Source: Polyangiaceae bacterium (GTDB lineage: Bacteria; Myxococcota; Polyangia; Polyangiales; Polyangiaceae). From it: 26,790 bases of DNA. The stretch spans positions 1-26,790 of the forward strand of contig JAICTU010000051.1 in the NCBI GenBank assembly GCA_025936205.1, given 5' to 3'. Below, piece by piece: positions 17,050 through 25,361 of this stretch (its first letter is position 1; every line of letters begins with the position of its first letter). The notes under the pieces were generated by a model. It made no database searches. It saw only the letters and a program-made list of their open reading frames with translations, and was not told the origin of the DNA. Position numbers and translations under genes: made by a program.

Positions 17050-17598
17050 ATGAAGCGCAAGGGTATCGTGACGCTCACAGCCGCAATGCTGTCGCTGGCC
17101 GCCTTGGTGGCCGCCCAGGGCAAGGACAAGTACGCGCTGAAGGTGCCGGGGGGCCTCGCCTTCTCGGAGTTCAAGGGCTACGAGAGCTGGCAGACGATCG
17201 CCGTCAGCAAGAACGAGAAGGCGATGGCCGTGATCCTCGGCAATCCGGCCATGATCGCGGCCTATCAGTCAGGCATTCCCGGTAACGGCAAGCCCTTCCC
17301 GGATGGCGCCCGGATGGCGAAGATCCACTGGGCCCCCAAGCAGAGCTCGTATCCAGGAAATCCGGCCGTGCCCGACGCGCAACGGGACGTGGACTTCATG
17401 GTGAAGGATAGCAAGCGCTTCGCCGACGGCGGTGGCCGGGGCTATGCCGTGTTCGTGTATGACGCGGCGTCGGACACGTTCAGGCCCGGTACCGCGTCAG
17501 ACGCGCCGCCGCAGGCGAACGACGCCAAATGCGGAGTTTCCTGTCACTCGACGGTGAAGGCGCGAGACTACGTGTTCACCGAGTACGCGCACCGCTGA
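17050..17598 (+). CDS. Cytochrome P460 family protein
   Basis: The 182-aa product has a signal peptide (MKRKGIVTLTAAMLSLAALVAA) and a periplasmic mature part. Family elements are FKGYESWQTIAVS, LGNPAMIAAYQSG, PDGARMAKIHWAPK, DVDFMVKDSKRFADGGG, YAVFVYD, and the C-terminal haem-binding region CGVSCHSTVKARDYVFTEY. P460-type cytochromes carry a c-haem crosslinked through a lysine and can oxidise small nitrogen compounds, but many members have unknown substrates. The Cys/His motif reads C-x3-C-H, one residue longer than the usual CxxCH. CAGGAG (17038-17043) lies 6 nt before ATG 17050. It follows the FHA gene by 57 bp and could be co-transcribed, but it has no evident link to TULIP proteins. Confidence 0.85.
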   Translation: MKRKGIVTLTAAMLSLAALVAAQGKDKYALKVPGGLAFSEFKGYESWQTIAVSKNEKAMAVILGNPAMIAAYQSGIPGNGKPFPDGARMAKIHWAPKQSSYPGNPAVPDAQRDVDFMVKDSKRFADGGGRGYAVFVYDAASDTFRPGTASDAPPQANDAKCGVSCHSTVKARDYVFTEYAHR

Positions 17599-17670
17599 GC
17601 ATGCGCTTCCACAGGCGGGCAGTGGGCTTTGTGCCGCCGGGCGACGCGCAGAGCCCGCTTGCCCAAACCA

Positions 17671-18417
17671 TCATCCATGGGGGCTCGGCTTGCCGATGTG
17701 ATGCACGAGCGGGCCGCGCGCCACCGCTCGGCCGCCGACGATCTCGAAGCCGCCGGAGGGCATGGCCGGGCCGTCCTGGTCGCGGAAGAACAGCGGCAAG
17801 CCTTCGGCGAAACCGGGATGGTCCGGGTCGATCTGCTGGCGCTGGTGATGGATGTGGATGTGCGGCTCGCTGGTGTGTCCGGAGTTTCCGCAGCGCGCGA
17901 GGGGCTGGCCTTCCTGCACGGTATCTCCCTCGTGCACGAGCACACTGCCGGGCTGGAGGTGCGCCAGCACCAGGTAGGTCTTGGATTCGAGCTCGAGCGA
18001 GATGACGTTGCCGAAGGGGCGCGCCTCGTTGGCCAGCGTGCCCGGTATGGCTTCGGGCTCTCCGTCGCGCACCAGGGCCACCCGTGCCGTGATCGGCGCC
18101 ACGATGGGGGTGCCCCAGCAACCATACGCCGACGGTGAGAGCGATCCGACCTGGACGGGCTCGGGTGCGAGGTCGTAGGCCCAGCGCTGGTCGGGGTAGG
18201 AGGCGTGATAGTTGGTGGCCACGCGATCTCCGCCCCACAGCACGCGCAGGGGCAAGTCCGACGGCAACCGCACCGTCGCGCTGGGTTGCACGCGATCGAG
18301 CGCTGCGGGGTACGTGATCCTGCCGATGCCGAAGCCCCAGCCTCCTGGGTAGAGCGCGGTCAGCCCGACCAGCAGCGTGGCGACGCTCGGCGCGCTCAGC
18401 CGGCGCTTCCACTGCAC
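17671..18417 (-). CDS. M23-family metallopeptidase (LytM/lysostaphin type)
   Basis: The 248-aa product has a hydrophobic N-terminal signal or anchor (SVATLLVGLTALYPGG). Its M23 fold is marked by NYHASYPDQRWAYDL (metal-binding His...Asp), GCWGTPIVAPITARV, YLVLAHLQPGSVLV and the C-terminal CGNSGHTSEPHIHIHHQ, which supplies the His-x-His zinc ligands. The family cleaves peptidoglycan cross-links or acts on other envelope peptides. The start is a GTG at 18417 with AAGGA (18424-18428) 6 nt upstream. It is the last gene of a minus-strand run and converges on the P460 gene with 72 bp between. An imperfect stem in that gap (about 17618-17663) might serve both as a transcription end. Confidence 0.88.
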   Translation of the reverse strand: MQWKRRLSAPSVATLLVGLTALYPGGWGFGIGRITYPAALDRVQPSATVRLPSDLPLRVLWGGDRVATNYHASYPDQRWAYDLAPEPVQVGSLSPSAYGCWGTPIVAPITARVALVRDGEPEAIPGTLANEARPFGNVISLELESKTYLVLAHLQPGSVLVHEGDTVQEGQPLARCGNSGHTSEPHIHIHHQRQQIDPDHPGFAEGLPLFFRDQDGPAMPSGGFEIVGGRAVARGPLVHHIGKPSPHG

Positions 18418-18505
18418 GACCCGTCCTTGCGCACTGGGAGCGACAACGGCGCGCGGCGCGGTGTCGGACGCGAGCCGGGGCCAGGTCTCGTGCCGCCCGC
18501 CCCGC

Positions 18506-19036
18506 TCAGACCTCGCGCTGCAGCAGCATCCGCGGATCGCTGCTCAGCCGCTCACGGCGGTCGCGGCGCAAGAGCTCGAGCAACTCCGGCGGCAGCTCCG
18601 ACGCAGGCACCTCGGCGAAACCGCGCTGCAAATAGAATGGCAAGTTCCACTCCAGATCATGGAAGGCCGCGTGGGTGACCGCGGAGAAGCCGCGCGAGCC
18701 CGCCCAGCTGCACGCCGCCTCGAGCAACTCGGCGCCCAGCCCCTGGCGCCCGTGAGCCGGTAGCACCTCCAGCTCTTCCAGATGCGCGAACAACCCCTGC
18801 TCGCTGAGCAGCGCGAAGCCGACAATCTCCTTGTCGTGCGCCGCGACCCACAGCCGCCCGTCGTCGTTGGCGCGCGTCAGCTCTTCGAGCGGGCGCGATT
18901 CCGAAGCTGCATCGGAGCCCTTGCCATAGGCCTCGGCGCGGCGTGCGAGCGCCGCTCGCGCCCGGCGCTCGATCTCGTGCACCGCAGGCAGCTCCGGCCT
19001 GTGCGCGAGCCGAATGGTGTAACCAGGTACGCTCAT
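18506..19036 (-). CDS. GNAT-family N-acetyltransferase
   Basis: The 176-aa product shows the GNAT fold order: an N-terminal YTIRLAHRPELPAVHEIERRA, then LWVAAHDKEIVGFALLS, the acetyl-CoA-binding motif A LEELEVLPAHGRQGLGAELLE with the Q/RxxGxG/A loop, and finally FHDLEWNLPFYLQRGFAEVP, the usual YExxGF-like C-terminal element. The substrate cannot be told. ATG 19036 is the natural start (MSVPGYTIRLA). It lies 73 bp downstream of the GH15 gene and 88 bp upstream of the M23 gene, all on the minus strand. Confidence 0.88.
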   Translation of the reverse strand: MSVPGYTIRLAHRPELPAVHEIERRARAALARRAEAYGKGSDAASESRPLEELTRANDDGRLWVAAHDKEIVGFALLSEQGLFAHLEELEVLPAHGRQGLGAELLEAACSWAGSRGFSAVTHAAFHDLEWNLPFYLQRGFAEVPASELPPELLELLRRDRRERLSSDPRMLLQREV

Positions 19037-19109
19037 CGACTGATGATCGCAGCTCTGCGCGGGACTGCAATGGCGAGCTGCGCGCTCGTTGCCGCCAGCC
19101 CCGGACGCG

Positions 19110-20921
19110 TCACGAGCGCTGGCGGCGGTGGCACGCGGGCTGGGGATGATGCGAAGACAGATTGAAGGCCGTGTTGATCAAGCCAACGTGCGAGAAGGCC
19201 TGCGGGAAATTGCCGAGCTGGCGCCGGCTCACCGGATCGTATTGCTCTGCCAGCAGCCCCACGTCGTTGCGCAGCGCCAGCAAGCGCTCGAAGAGCCGCT
19301 GAGCGTCGTCCTTCCGCTGCAGGAGCGCGTAGCAATCAGCCAGCCAGAAGCTACAGGCGAGGAACACCCCCTCACCCGGCGGCAGGCCGTCTTGACCCGC
19401 CGTGAGATAGCGCTGCACGAAACCGTCCCGCAGGAGCTCCCGCTCGATGGCCGCGACGGTGCTCGCGATGCGCGGGTCGCTCGCCGGCAGAAAGCCCACC
19501 TGCGGCATCAGCAGCACGCTCGCGTCGAGATGCTGCGACCCATAGGCCTGCGTGAACGAGCGCTTCTCGCTGCTCCAGCTGCGCTCGCACACCTCGGCAT
19601 GGATCTGCTCGCGCAGCTGGCGCCAGCGCCCGACCGGACCGGGCAATCCGGCGCTCTCCACCGCCTGGATGGCCCGGTCGAACGCGACCCACGCCATCAC
19701 CTTCGAGTGCGTGAACTGCTGGCGCGGGCCGCGCACTTCCCACAGGCCTTCGTCGGGCTGGGCCCAGCCCCCTTCCAGATAGTCGAGTAGCGCACGCTGC
19801 AAATCCCAGGCTGCTGGCTCGTGCGCTGGATGGCGGTACTCCGAATGACTCAGCGAATGATGGAGTGCGTCCATCACCTCGCCGTAGACGTCCAGCTGCA
19901 GCTGATGCGCGGCGGAGTTGCCGACGCGCACGGGCCGCGCGCCTTCGTAGCCCGGCAGCCACTCGAGCTCGTACTCGCTCAGGCGACGCTCTCCGGCGAT
20001 ACCGTACATGATCTGGAGCTTGGCGGGATCGCCCGCGACGGCGCGCAAGAGCCACTCGCGCCAGGCGCGGGCCTCGCCGTGGTAGCCCGCCGAGGTGAGC
20101 GCGTAGAGCGTGAACGTCGCGTCGCGCAGCCAGCAATAGCGGTAATCCCAGTTGCGCACGCCTCCCGGCATCTCCGGCAAGGAGGTGGTCGGTGCCGCCA
20201 CGATACCGCCCGTCGGCTCGAAGGTGAGCGCCTTCAAGGTGATCAACGAAGACTGCACGGCCTCCCGCCACGGCCCTCGATACGAGCAGCGCTGGGACCA
20301 GCGTTGCCACCAGTCGCGCGTGTCGCGCAGCGCGGCCTCGGCGTCGATCACGGGCGGCGGAGCCTGGTGCGAAGGATGCCAGGCGAGCACCAACGGAATG
20401 CGCTCTCCGGCGCGCACCACGAACTCCGCGACGGTGGCGAGCCCCTCCCCGTGCGGTTCGACCCCGGACTGCAACACCAGCGCATCGGCCCCGGCGATCG
20501 CCAGACGGCGCCCATCGGGGAGCTTGCGCATCCAGGGCACGATCGACCCGTAGTCGAAGCGGATCACCAGCTCCATGCGCATGCGCACCTCGCCCTCGAG
20601 CCCCTCCACGATGCGCACCACATCCGGAATGCGATCGCGCGGCGGCATGGAATCGATCAGACGCACCCGCCCCTGCGAGTTGGTAAAGCTCGTCTCCAGC
20701 ACCAGCGTGCCCGGTGCATAGCGCCGCTCGGCGGGGCTAGAGAGCGGCTCGCAGGGCGCGATCGACCAGCGCCCGTGCCGTGCGTCACCGAGCAGCGCGG
20801 CAAAGCATGCCGCGGAATCGAAGCGCGGCAGACACATCCAATCGATCGACCCGTCGCGGCCTACCAGGGCCGCCGTCTCCGTGTCGCCGATCAGCGCGTA
20901 GTCTTCGATGCGCAGCACCAT
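19110..20921 (-). CDS. Glycoside hydrolase family 15 protein (glucoamylase/trehalase-like)
   Basis: The 603-aa product has the standard bacterial GH15 layout. The N-terminal beta domain opens IEDYALIGDTETAALVGRDG and continues SIDWMCLPRFDSAACFAALL. The (alpha/alpha)6 catalytic domain contains GGVRNWDYRYCWLRDATFTL and AWREWLLRAV. The region PDEGLWEVRGPRQQFTHSKV carries a candidate catalytic Glu, and YLTAGQDGLPPGEGVFLACS the likely second one. The enzyme would release glucose from alpha-glucans or, as in mycobacterial relatives, cleave trehalose. There is no signal peptide, so it is cytoplasmic and points to storage sugar use. The start is 9 bp after the stop of the H-NS-type gene, so the two may form one transcript. 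No strong SD is seen. Confidence 0.93.
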   Translation of the reverse strand: MVLRIEDYALIGDTETAALVGRDGSIDWMCLPRFDSAACFAALLGDARHGRWSIAPCEPLSSPAERRYAPGTLVLETSFTNSQGRVRLIDSMPPRDRIPDVVRIVEGLEGEVRMRMELVIRFDYGSIVPWMRKLPDGRRLAIAGADALVLQSGVEPHGEGLATVAEFVVRAGERIPLVLAWHPSHQAPPPVIDAEAALRDTRDWWQRWSQRCSYRGPWREAVQSSLITLKALTFEPTGGIVAAPTTSLPEMPGGVRNWDYRYCWLRDATFTLYALTSAGYHGEARAWREWLLRAVAGDPAKLQIMYGIAGERRLSEYELEWLPGYEGARPVRVGNSAAHQLQLDVYGEVMDALHHSLSHSEYRHPAHEPAAWDLQRALLDYLEGGWAQPDEGLWEVRGPRQQFTHSKVMAWVAFDRAIQAVESAGLPGPVGRWRQLREQIHAEVCERSWSSEKRSFTQAYGSQHLDASVLLMPQVGFLPASDPRIASTVAAIERELLRDGFVQRYLTAGQDGLPPGEGVFLACSFWLADCYALLQRKDDAQRLFERLLALRNDVGLLAEQYDPVSRRQLGNFPQAFSHVGLINTAFNLSSHHPQPACHRRQRS

Positions 20922-20930
20922 CGCCGTCGC

Positions 20931-21449
20931 TCAGGGCTCGATCTTGAAGTCGTCCATGGTTTTCCCGCGCGCGAGCAGCGCCTGCATCCAGCGGGGTTTT
21001 ACGCCCCGCCCCGCCCAGGTTTCCGAGGGGTTTTCCGGGTTGCGGTATTTCGGCGCCACCGTCGCGCGGCGGTCGAACACCTTGCTGGCGGCGGCGGGGC
21101 GCTTGACGTTCTTGCGGCCCAGCTCGGCGGCGATCTCCTCGGGGGCCACGCCGAGCGCGTGTGCCTGCTCGCGCAGGGTGCTGAAGAAAGCCGCTCGCTT
21201 CTGATCGCGCCGGGCTGAAAGCTCGCGCTCTGCCGCGCGGATCAAAGCCGCCAGCTCGTCATCCGTCAGCGGCGCGAGGTCCGGCAATCTGCCCGCCGGG
21301 ATGCGCTTGGTTCCGCCATCGCTGTCGCCCGCGCCATTCGCGCGGGGCTTGCGACCCGGGGTGCGGGGTGCCCCCCCGGAAGGTTTATCTTTGGAATTGC
21401 GCACCGCGCTCACACCACAGGTATACCCCAGCGGCGCGCGCGACGACAT
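20931..21449 (-). CDS. H-NS-family nucleoid-associated DNA-binding protein
   Basis: The C-terminal 40 residues match the H-NS DNA-binding domain: KYRNPENPSETWAGRGVKPR, then WMQALLARGKTMDDF. TWAGRG holds the AT-hook-like core loop (Q/R-G-R type). Before it lies a helical, probably oligomerising segment (LTDDELAALIRAAERELSAR, then HALGVAPEEIAAELGR). The first 40-45 residues are basic and Gly/Pro/Lys rich, unlike enteric H-NS and more like beta-proteobacterial forms with extra tails. Start choice is uncertain: ATG 21449 gives 172 aa, and GTG 21413 gives 160 aa; neither has a clear SD. It diverges from the SDR gene with 87 bp between and precedes the GH15 gene by 9 bp. Expected role: DNA bridging or silencing. 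Confidence 0.85.
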   Translation of the reverse strand: MSSRAPLGYTCGVSAVRNSKDKPSGGAPRTPGRKPRANGAGDSDGGTKRIPAGRLPDLAPLTDDELAALIRAAERELSARRDQKRAAFFSTLREQAHALGVAPEEIAAELGRKNVKRPAAASKVFDRRATVAPKYRNPENPSETWAGRGVKPRWMQALLARGKTMDDFKIEP

Positions 21450-21536
21450 ACCAGTTCGAGGAAGAGCCGTGGGGCGTGGTAGCGCAAGTTGCTGAAGCGC
21501 CTTGCCCGGTTGAGGCGGAAGCGTTAGCGCTGGCGC

Positions 21537-22226
21537 ATGTCCAAGACCCTGCTCGTCGCCGGATTCGGCCCCGGTATCTCCACGGCCGTCGCCGAGAAGT
21601 TCGGCAAAGAAGGATTCTCCGTCGCCCTGGTGGCGCGCAACGCCGAGCGCCTGCAGGCGGGCTTGAAGGCGCTGCAAGCCAAGGGTATACAGGCTGCGGC
21701 GTTCCCCGCCGATCTAGCCAGCCCTGCCGCGATCTCGCCGCTGATCGAGAGCGTACGCAGCAAGCTCGGCCCGCTGGGCGTGATCCACTGGAACGCCTAC
21801 AGCGGTGGCGCCGGCGACCTGCTCAGCGCCGACCTCGGGGAAGTGCGCGGGCTGTTCGAAATCCCGATCCTGTCCCTGCTCGCCACCCTGCGCGCCGCCT
21901 TGCCCGACCTGCGCCAGCAGAAGGACGCCGCCTTGCTGGTCACCAACGGCGGGCTCGGCCTGTTCGACAATCAGATGGATGCGCTGGCGGTCGAGTGGAG
22001 CGCGATGGGCCTGGCCGTCGCCAACTCCGCCAAGCACAAGCTGGTGCGCGTGCTGTCGCAAAAGCTGAAGCCCGAAGGCATCTATGTGGGTGAGGTGACG
22101 GTGCTCGGCCTGGTCAAGGGCACACCGTGGGACCAGGGCAACGCCACCGTCGATCCCAGCGCCGTCGCCGAGCGGTTCTGGGCGCTCTATCGCGGCCGCT
22201 CCCAGCTCGGCGTGTCCATCGCCTAA
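21537..22226 (+). CDS. Short-chain dehydrogenase-like protein, catalytic tyrosine apparently lost
   Basis: The 229-aa product has a Rossmann fold of the SDR type. TLLVAGFGPGISTAVAEKFG carries the Gly-rich cofactor loop (GFGPGIS), followed by VALVARNAERLQAG (Arg suggests NADP) and ADLASPAAI. The NNAG-equivalent reads WNAYSGG, and ALLVTNGGLG is the strand that normally carries the catalytic Ser. At the usual YxxxK site I read VANSAKHKLVRVLSQ: the Lys is kept but no Tyr stands four residues before it. It may be inactive as a dehydrogenase or use another residue. It starts 87 bp from the divergent H-NS-type gene. Its last 4 bp overlap the end of the convergent CobW-type gene. Confidence 0.85.
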   Translation: MSKTLLVAGFGPGISTAVAEKFGKEGFSVALVARNAERLQAGLKALQAKGIQAAAFPADLASPAAISPLIESVRSKLGPLGVIHWNAYSGGAGDLLSADLGEVRGLFEIPILSLLATLRAALPDLRQQKDAALLVTNGGLGLFDNQMDALAVEWSAMGLAVANSAKHKLVRVLSQKLKPEGIYVGEVTVLGLVKGTPWDQGNATVDPSAVAERFWALYRGRSQLGVSIA

Positions 22227-23380
22227 ATTTCGGGTGCAGGCTCATGCCCGGGCCAGTCGGGAAATGGATCGATCAGCATTGCCCACTGGCCGGGGCCGCC
22301 CGCCAGCTCCTGCTCCGTGAGCAAGGCCGAATCGAGCTTGGCGCGGATGACGCTTTCGTCCAGCTCCACGCCGATGAAGGCGATCTCCTGACGCCGATCA
22401 CCCCAGGGCTCCTGCCAGTCTTCCTGGATCTGCTCCGCTTGCTCGGGCTCCTCGGGCCATTCGGAGCGTGGCAGCGCGGCAAACCAGCTGCCAGCCGCCT
22501 CGCACATCGCCGAGCCGCCGGCGTGCGACCATAAACCCGACACGGCCATGCGCGTGGCCAGCCAGAAGAACCCCTTCGATCGCAGCACGCCGCTCCAGGT
22601 AGCCGTGTCTGCGAGCAAGTCCCAGAAGCGCTGCGGATGAAAGGGCACGCGCGCCCGATACACGAACCTGCCGAGCCCGTGCTCCTCGTCCACCGGTGCA
22701 GGCTCGCCGCGCAACGCCGCCAGCCAGCCCGGCGCCTGCTCGGCCTGCTCGAAGTCAAATAGACCCGTATCCATCAGCGCGTCGACCGGCACCGCGCCCT
22801 GCTCCGCAGCCACGATCCGGGCCTCCGGATTCAGCTGCTGCAACAACGCTCGAATGCGACCGGCATCCTCCGGGCTCACGCGGTCCAACTTGCTCAGCAC
22901 CAGCACGTTGGCAAACTCGATCTGCTCGACCAACACATCGGACACCGTACGCTCGTCGTCTTCATTCACGGCGGCGCCGCGTGCCCGCAGATCATCCTCA
23001 CTCTGCCAGTTCTCGAGAAAGCTCTCGGCATCCACCACCGTGACCAGCGTATCGAGCCGCGCGACGTCCGCCAGACTCTCCCCGTGCTCGTCCTCGAAGG
23101 TAAACAGCTCCGCCACCGGCTGCGGCTCCGCGGCGGCCCCCGACTCGATCAACAAGTAATCGCAGTGGCCGTCCTCCGCCAGGCGCCGCACCTCTTCCCG
23201 CAGATCGTCTCGCAGGCTGCAACACAGGCAACCCTGCGCAGTGCCCAGCTCGTCATTGGCCAGCACATGCACGTGCCGCCCCTTGGCCTGCGCGACCAGA
23301 TGCTGCACGAGGCTGCTCTTTCCAGCGCCGGCAAAGCCAGAGATGACGGTGACGGGCAGGAGCGGAGATTCCTCGTCCAT
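22223..23380 (-). CDS. CobW/G3E-family GTP-binding metallochaperone-like protein
   Basis: The 385-aa product starts with VTVISGFAGAGKSSLVQHL (Walker A) and has the metal-binding GCLCCSLRDDL (CxCC), the family signature. YLLIESGAAAEPQPVAELF is the switch II/ES-GxxEP-like stretch, LVTVVDAESFLENW the next strand, and VLVLSKLDRV the NKxD-equivalent with Ser for Asn. The C-terminal CobW_C domain begins near GRFVYRARVPFHPQRFWDLL. Members deliver Zn or other metals to target enzymes in the cytoplasm; ZigA/ZagA/YeiR-type proteins act under zinc shortage. No Zur-type operator could be defined upstream, and no SD is obvious before ATG 23380. It overlaps the convergent SDR-like gene by 4 bp. Confidence 0.92.
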   Translation of the reverse strand: MDEESPLLPVTVISGFAGAGKSSLVQHLVAQAKGRHVHVLANDELGTAQGCLCCSLRDDLREEVRRLAEDGHCDYLLIESGAAAEPQPVAELFTFEDEHGESLADVARLDTLVTVVDAESFLENWQSEDDLRARGAAVNEDDERTVSDVLVEQIEFANVLVLSKLDRVSPEDAGRIRALLQQLNPEARIVAAEQGAVPVDALMDTGLFDFEQAEQAPGWLAALRGEPAPVDEEHGLGRFVYRARVPFHPQRFWDLLADTATWSGVLRSKGFFWLATRMAVSGLWSHAGGSAMCEAAGSWFAALPRSEWPEEPEQAEQIQEDWQEPWGDRRQEIAFIGVELDESVIRAKLDSALLTEQELAGGPGQWAMLIDPFPDWPGHEPAPEI

Positions 23381-23831
23381 GGGGCCGTCGCGTGCAACAA
23401 AGCGCGGGAAGCGTCAAGCGCCGCGGTGCCGGGAGGGCCCGGTACCTGCTCGCTTGGCGGGTGCTTTTCGGCGCAGAGCCTGCTTTTTGCCGAGATTTGG
23501 GCCGGGCCTCCGCTTTACGGCGACGAGCGTCGCATCGGGGCGCAAGGCGGCAGAGCGGCGACGCGGCCCTGACGGCAAAGGGCCAGCAAGGTCATTCGCT
23601 TCCGTCGTGCCGCGGCTGGCGCAGATGTTTCACTCCCTCCGTGAGGTTCCGATGGAAACCTCACTCCCGCGACCTGCAACGGCCCCGTGGCGACGCCAGC
23701 GACTGCTGCTGCGCTCGCCCACTGGGGTGCCACGCCGGCATCCGCTTCGTCGGAGCAGCTCGCCAGGTCCCCCGCGCCGTACAAATCGAGGTTTCCATGG
23801 CTGGGCCCCGGCACCGCCAATGTCGTGTGCG
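23381..23831. other. Intergenic region with a CRISPR-repeat-like motif, no convincing gene
   Basis: About 450 bp lie between the CobW-type gene and the end of the Rieske reductase gene. Open frames exist on both strands but have low-complexity Arg/Ala-rich products. The region holds one 33-bp motif (23627-23659) that begins GTTTCACTCC and ends ATGGAAAC. Inside it GTGAGGTTCC pairs with GGAAACCTCAC (23641-23664, one bulge). ATGGAAACCTC (23652-23662) returns in inverted orientation at 23788-23798. I see no second full copy. Confidence 0.4.
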
Positions 23832-25361
23832 TCAGCTCTGCTCCAGCTCGAGCTCCGCCTGCAGGCACTCGCGATCGCGACCGATCGTCGCCACCGCGAG
23901 GGTCTTGCCGCCGCGCAGGTAGCTGACGCGGGCGTCGCGGCGTTCGAGGTTGCCGTCGACGCGGATCTGGTCCCAGGCCTCGGCATGGCCGACGTAGCGG
24001 ACGGTCACGTCGTAGTGTTGGCTCCAGAAGAAGGGGACGAAGTCGCAGCGTTCTTTGCGGCCGAGCAGGTTGCGCGCGGCGATCTGTCCCTGGCGCTCGG
24101 CGACGACCCAGTGTTCGACGCGGATGCGTTCGCCGCTGTGGGGATCGGGCCAGCGCGCGATGTCACCCGCCGCGAAGATGCCGGGCGCGCTCGTTTCGAG
24201 GTATTCGTTCACGGCGACGCCGCGGTCGATGTTCAGGCCCGCTGCTTGCGCGAGGCCGAGCGCGGGGCGGACGCCGATGCCGGCCACGATCAGCTCGGCC
24301 TCGAGCGCGTCACCGCTATCGAGCACTGCGCCCGTGGGCGAGATCGACTTCAGGGTGTGGCCGAGCTGGAAGCGGACGCCTTGTTGCTCGTGCAGCGCGC
24401 GCAAGTACGCGCCCAGCTCGGGCCCGAGTACGCGCTCCAGCGGCCGCGCTTCAGGGGCGACGACCGTGACGTTCACGCCGCGCGCGCGCAGCGAGGCCGC
24501 CACTTCCAGGCCGATGAAGCTGGCTCCGACGACCAGCGCGCGCTTCACGCCGCCCAGCTTGGCGATGATCGCGCGGCTATCGGCGAGGCTGCGCAAGGTG
24601 TGCACGTGGGGTAGCTCGGCGCCGGGAATGGTGAGCCGCACCGGGTCGGCGCCCGTGGCGATCAACAAGCCACCATAGGGAAAGGCGCCCGACTCGCTGA
24701 TGACGCGCCTGCCGGCGACGTCGATCTGTGTCGCGCGCGCGCCGAGCACGAGCTCGATGCGCTGTTCGGCGTAGAACTCGCGCGGCCGGAGCGGGATCCA
24801 CTCTTCCGGTGCCGTGCCCGCGAGGTAGTCCTTGGACAGGTTGGGTCGATCGACGGGCGGAGCGGCGTCCGCGCTGATCAGCGTGAGCTTGCCTTCGTAG
24901 CCCTCGCGGCGCAGGGTCTCGGCAGCGACCTGGCCCGCCGCGCCACCGCCCAGGATCACGATCGGCCCAGGCTGCGCGGCAGTGGATTGTTGCGCGCCAG
25001 CTCCGGCGCGCGGCGCCGGCGGCTTCTTGCCGAGCACCACCAGCTGCTCACCGCGTTGTTCGACTTGCCAGCACGCGATCGGATCCAGCGCGGGCCCTGC
25101 CAGCACGGCGCCCGTGCGCACGCAGAAGCGCGCGTGGTGGAGCGGGCAGCGCAAGCTGTCCCCCGCGAACAGCCCCTCCGCGAGTGCTCCACCGTAGTGC
25201 GTGCACTTGGCGCCCAGCGCGAACACCTCGCGACCTTTGCGCACGAGGCACACCGGCTCCTCGCCGACGTGCCCGAGCAGCAGCGCGCCGTCGCGCAGCT
25301 CGCTCGCGGGAATGCCTTTGCCGAGATCGGGACCGCTCACCTGTGTTGCTTCCGTCGCCAT
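23832..25361 (-). CDS. Rieske 2Fe-2S plus FAD/NAD(P)-dependent oxidoreductase (AIF-like ferredoxin reductase type)
   Basis: The 509-aa product is a two-part protein. The N-terminal Rieske domain (about 10-105) has cluster ligands CTHYGG and CPLHHARF, i.e. C-x-H...C-x2-H with 16 residues between. After an Ala/Pro linker comes a pyridine-nucleotide-disulfide reductase fold: PIVILGGGAAGQVAAETLRR (FAD site), PPVDRPNLSKDYLAG, LLIATGADPVRL, ALVVGASFIGLEVAASLRAR (NAD site) and GIFAAGDIARWPD. The C-terminal domain holds PFFWSQHYDVTVRYVGHA. It probably passes electrons from NAD(P)H to a small iron-sulfur or haem partner; the partner is not in the window. AAGGAGG (25366-25372) lies 4 nt before ATG 25361. 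The frame is open to 25463, but that extension is not protein-like. Confidence 0.93.
   Translation of the reverse strand: MATEATQVSGPDLGKGIPASELRDGALLLGHVGEEPVCLVRKGREVFALGAKCTHYGGALAEGLFAGDSLRCPLHHARFCVRTGAVLAGPALDPIACWQVEQRGEQLVVLGKKPPAPRAGAGAQQSTAAQPGPIVILGGGAAGQVAAETLRREGYEGKLTLISADAAPPVDRPNLSKDYLAGTAPEEWIPLRPREFYAEQRIELVLGARATQIDVAGRRVISESGAFPYGGLLIATGADPVRLTIPGAELPHVHTLRSLADSRAIIAKLGGVKRALVVGASFIGLEVAASLRARGVNVTVVAPEARPLERVLGPELGAYLRALHEQQGVRFQLGHTLKSISPTGAVLDSGDALEAELIVAGIGVRPALGLAQAAGLNIDRGVAVNEYLETSAPGIFAAGDIARWPDPHSGERIRVEHWVVAERQGQIAARNLLGRKERCDFVPFFWSQHYDVTVRYVGHAEAWDQIRVDGNLERRDARVSYLRGGKTLAVATIGRDRECLQAELELEQS

Noticed and set aside
9270..17598. Botulinum-type neurotoxin or NTNH gene in the P47-like locus
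   Set aside because: No HExxH zinc protease or large toxin-like frame lies in this block; the window shows only the accessory-like genes.
23627..23800. CRISPR array
   Set aside because: Only one repeat-like unit plus an inverted fragment is present; no regular spacing, spacers or cas genes.
23515..23868. 117-aa minus-strand frame between the CobW and Rieske genes
   Set aside because: It overlaps the reductase end, has no SD and has a biased composition without motifs.
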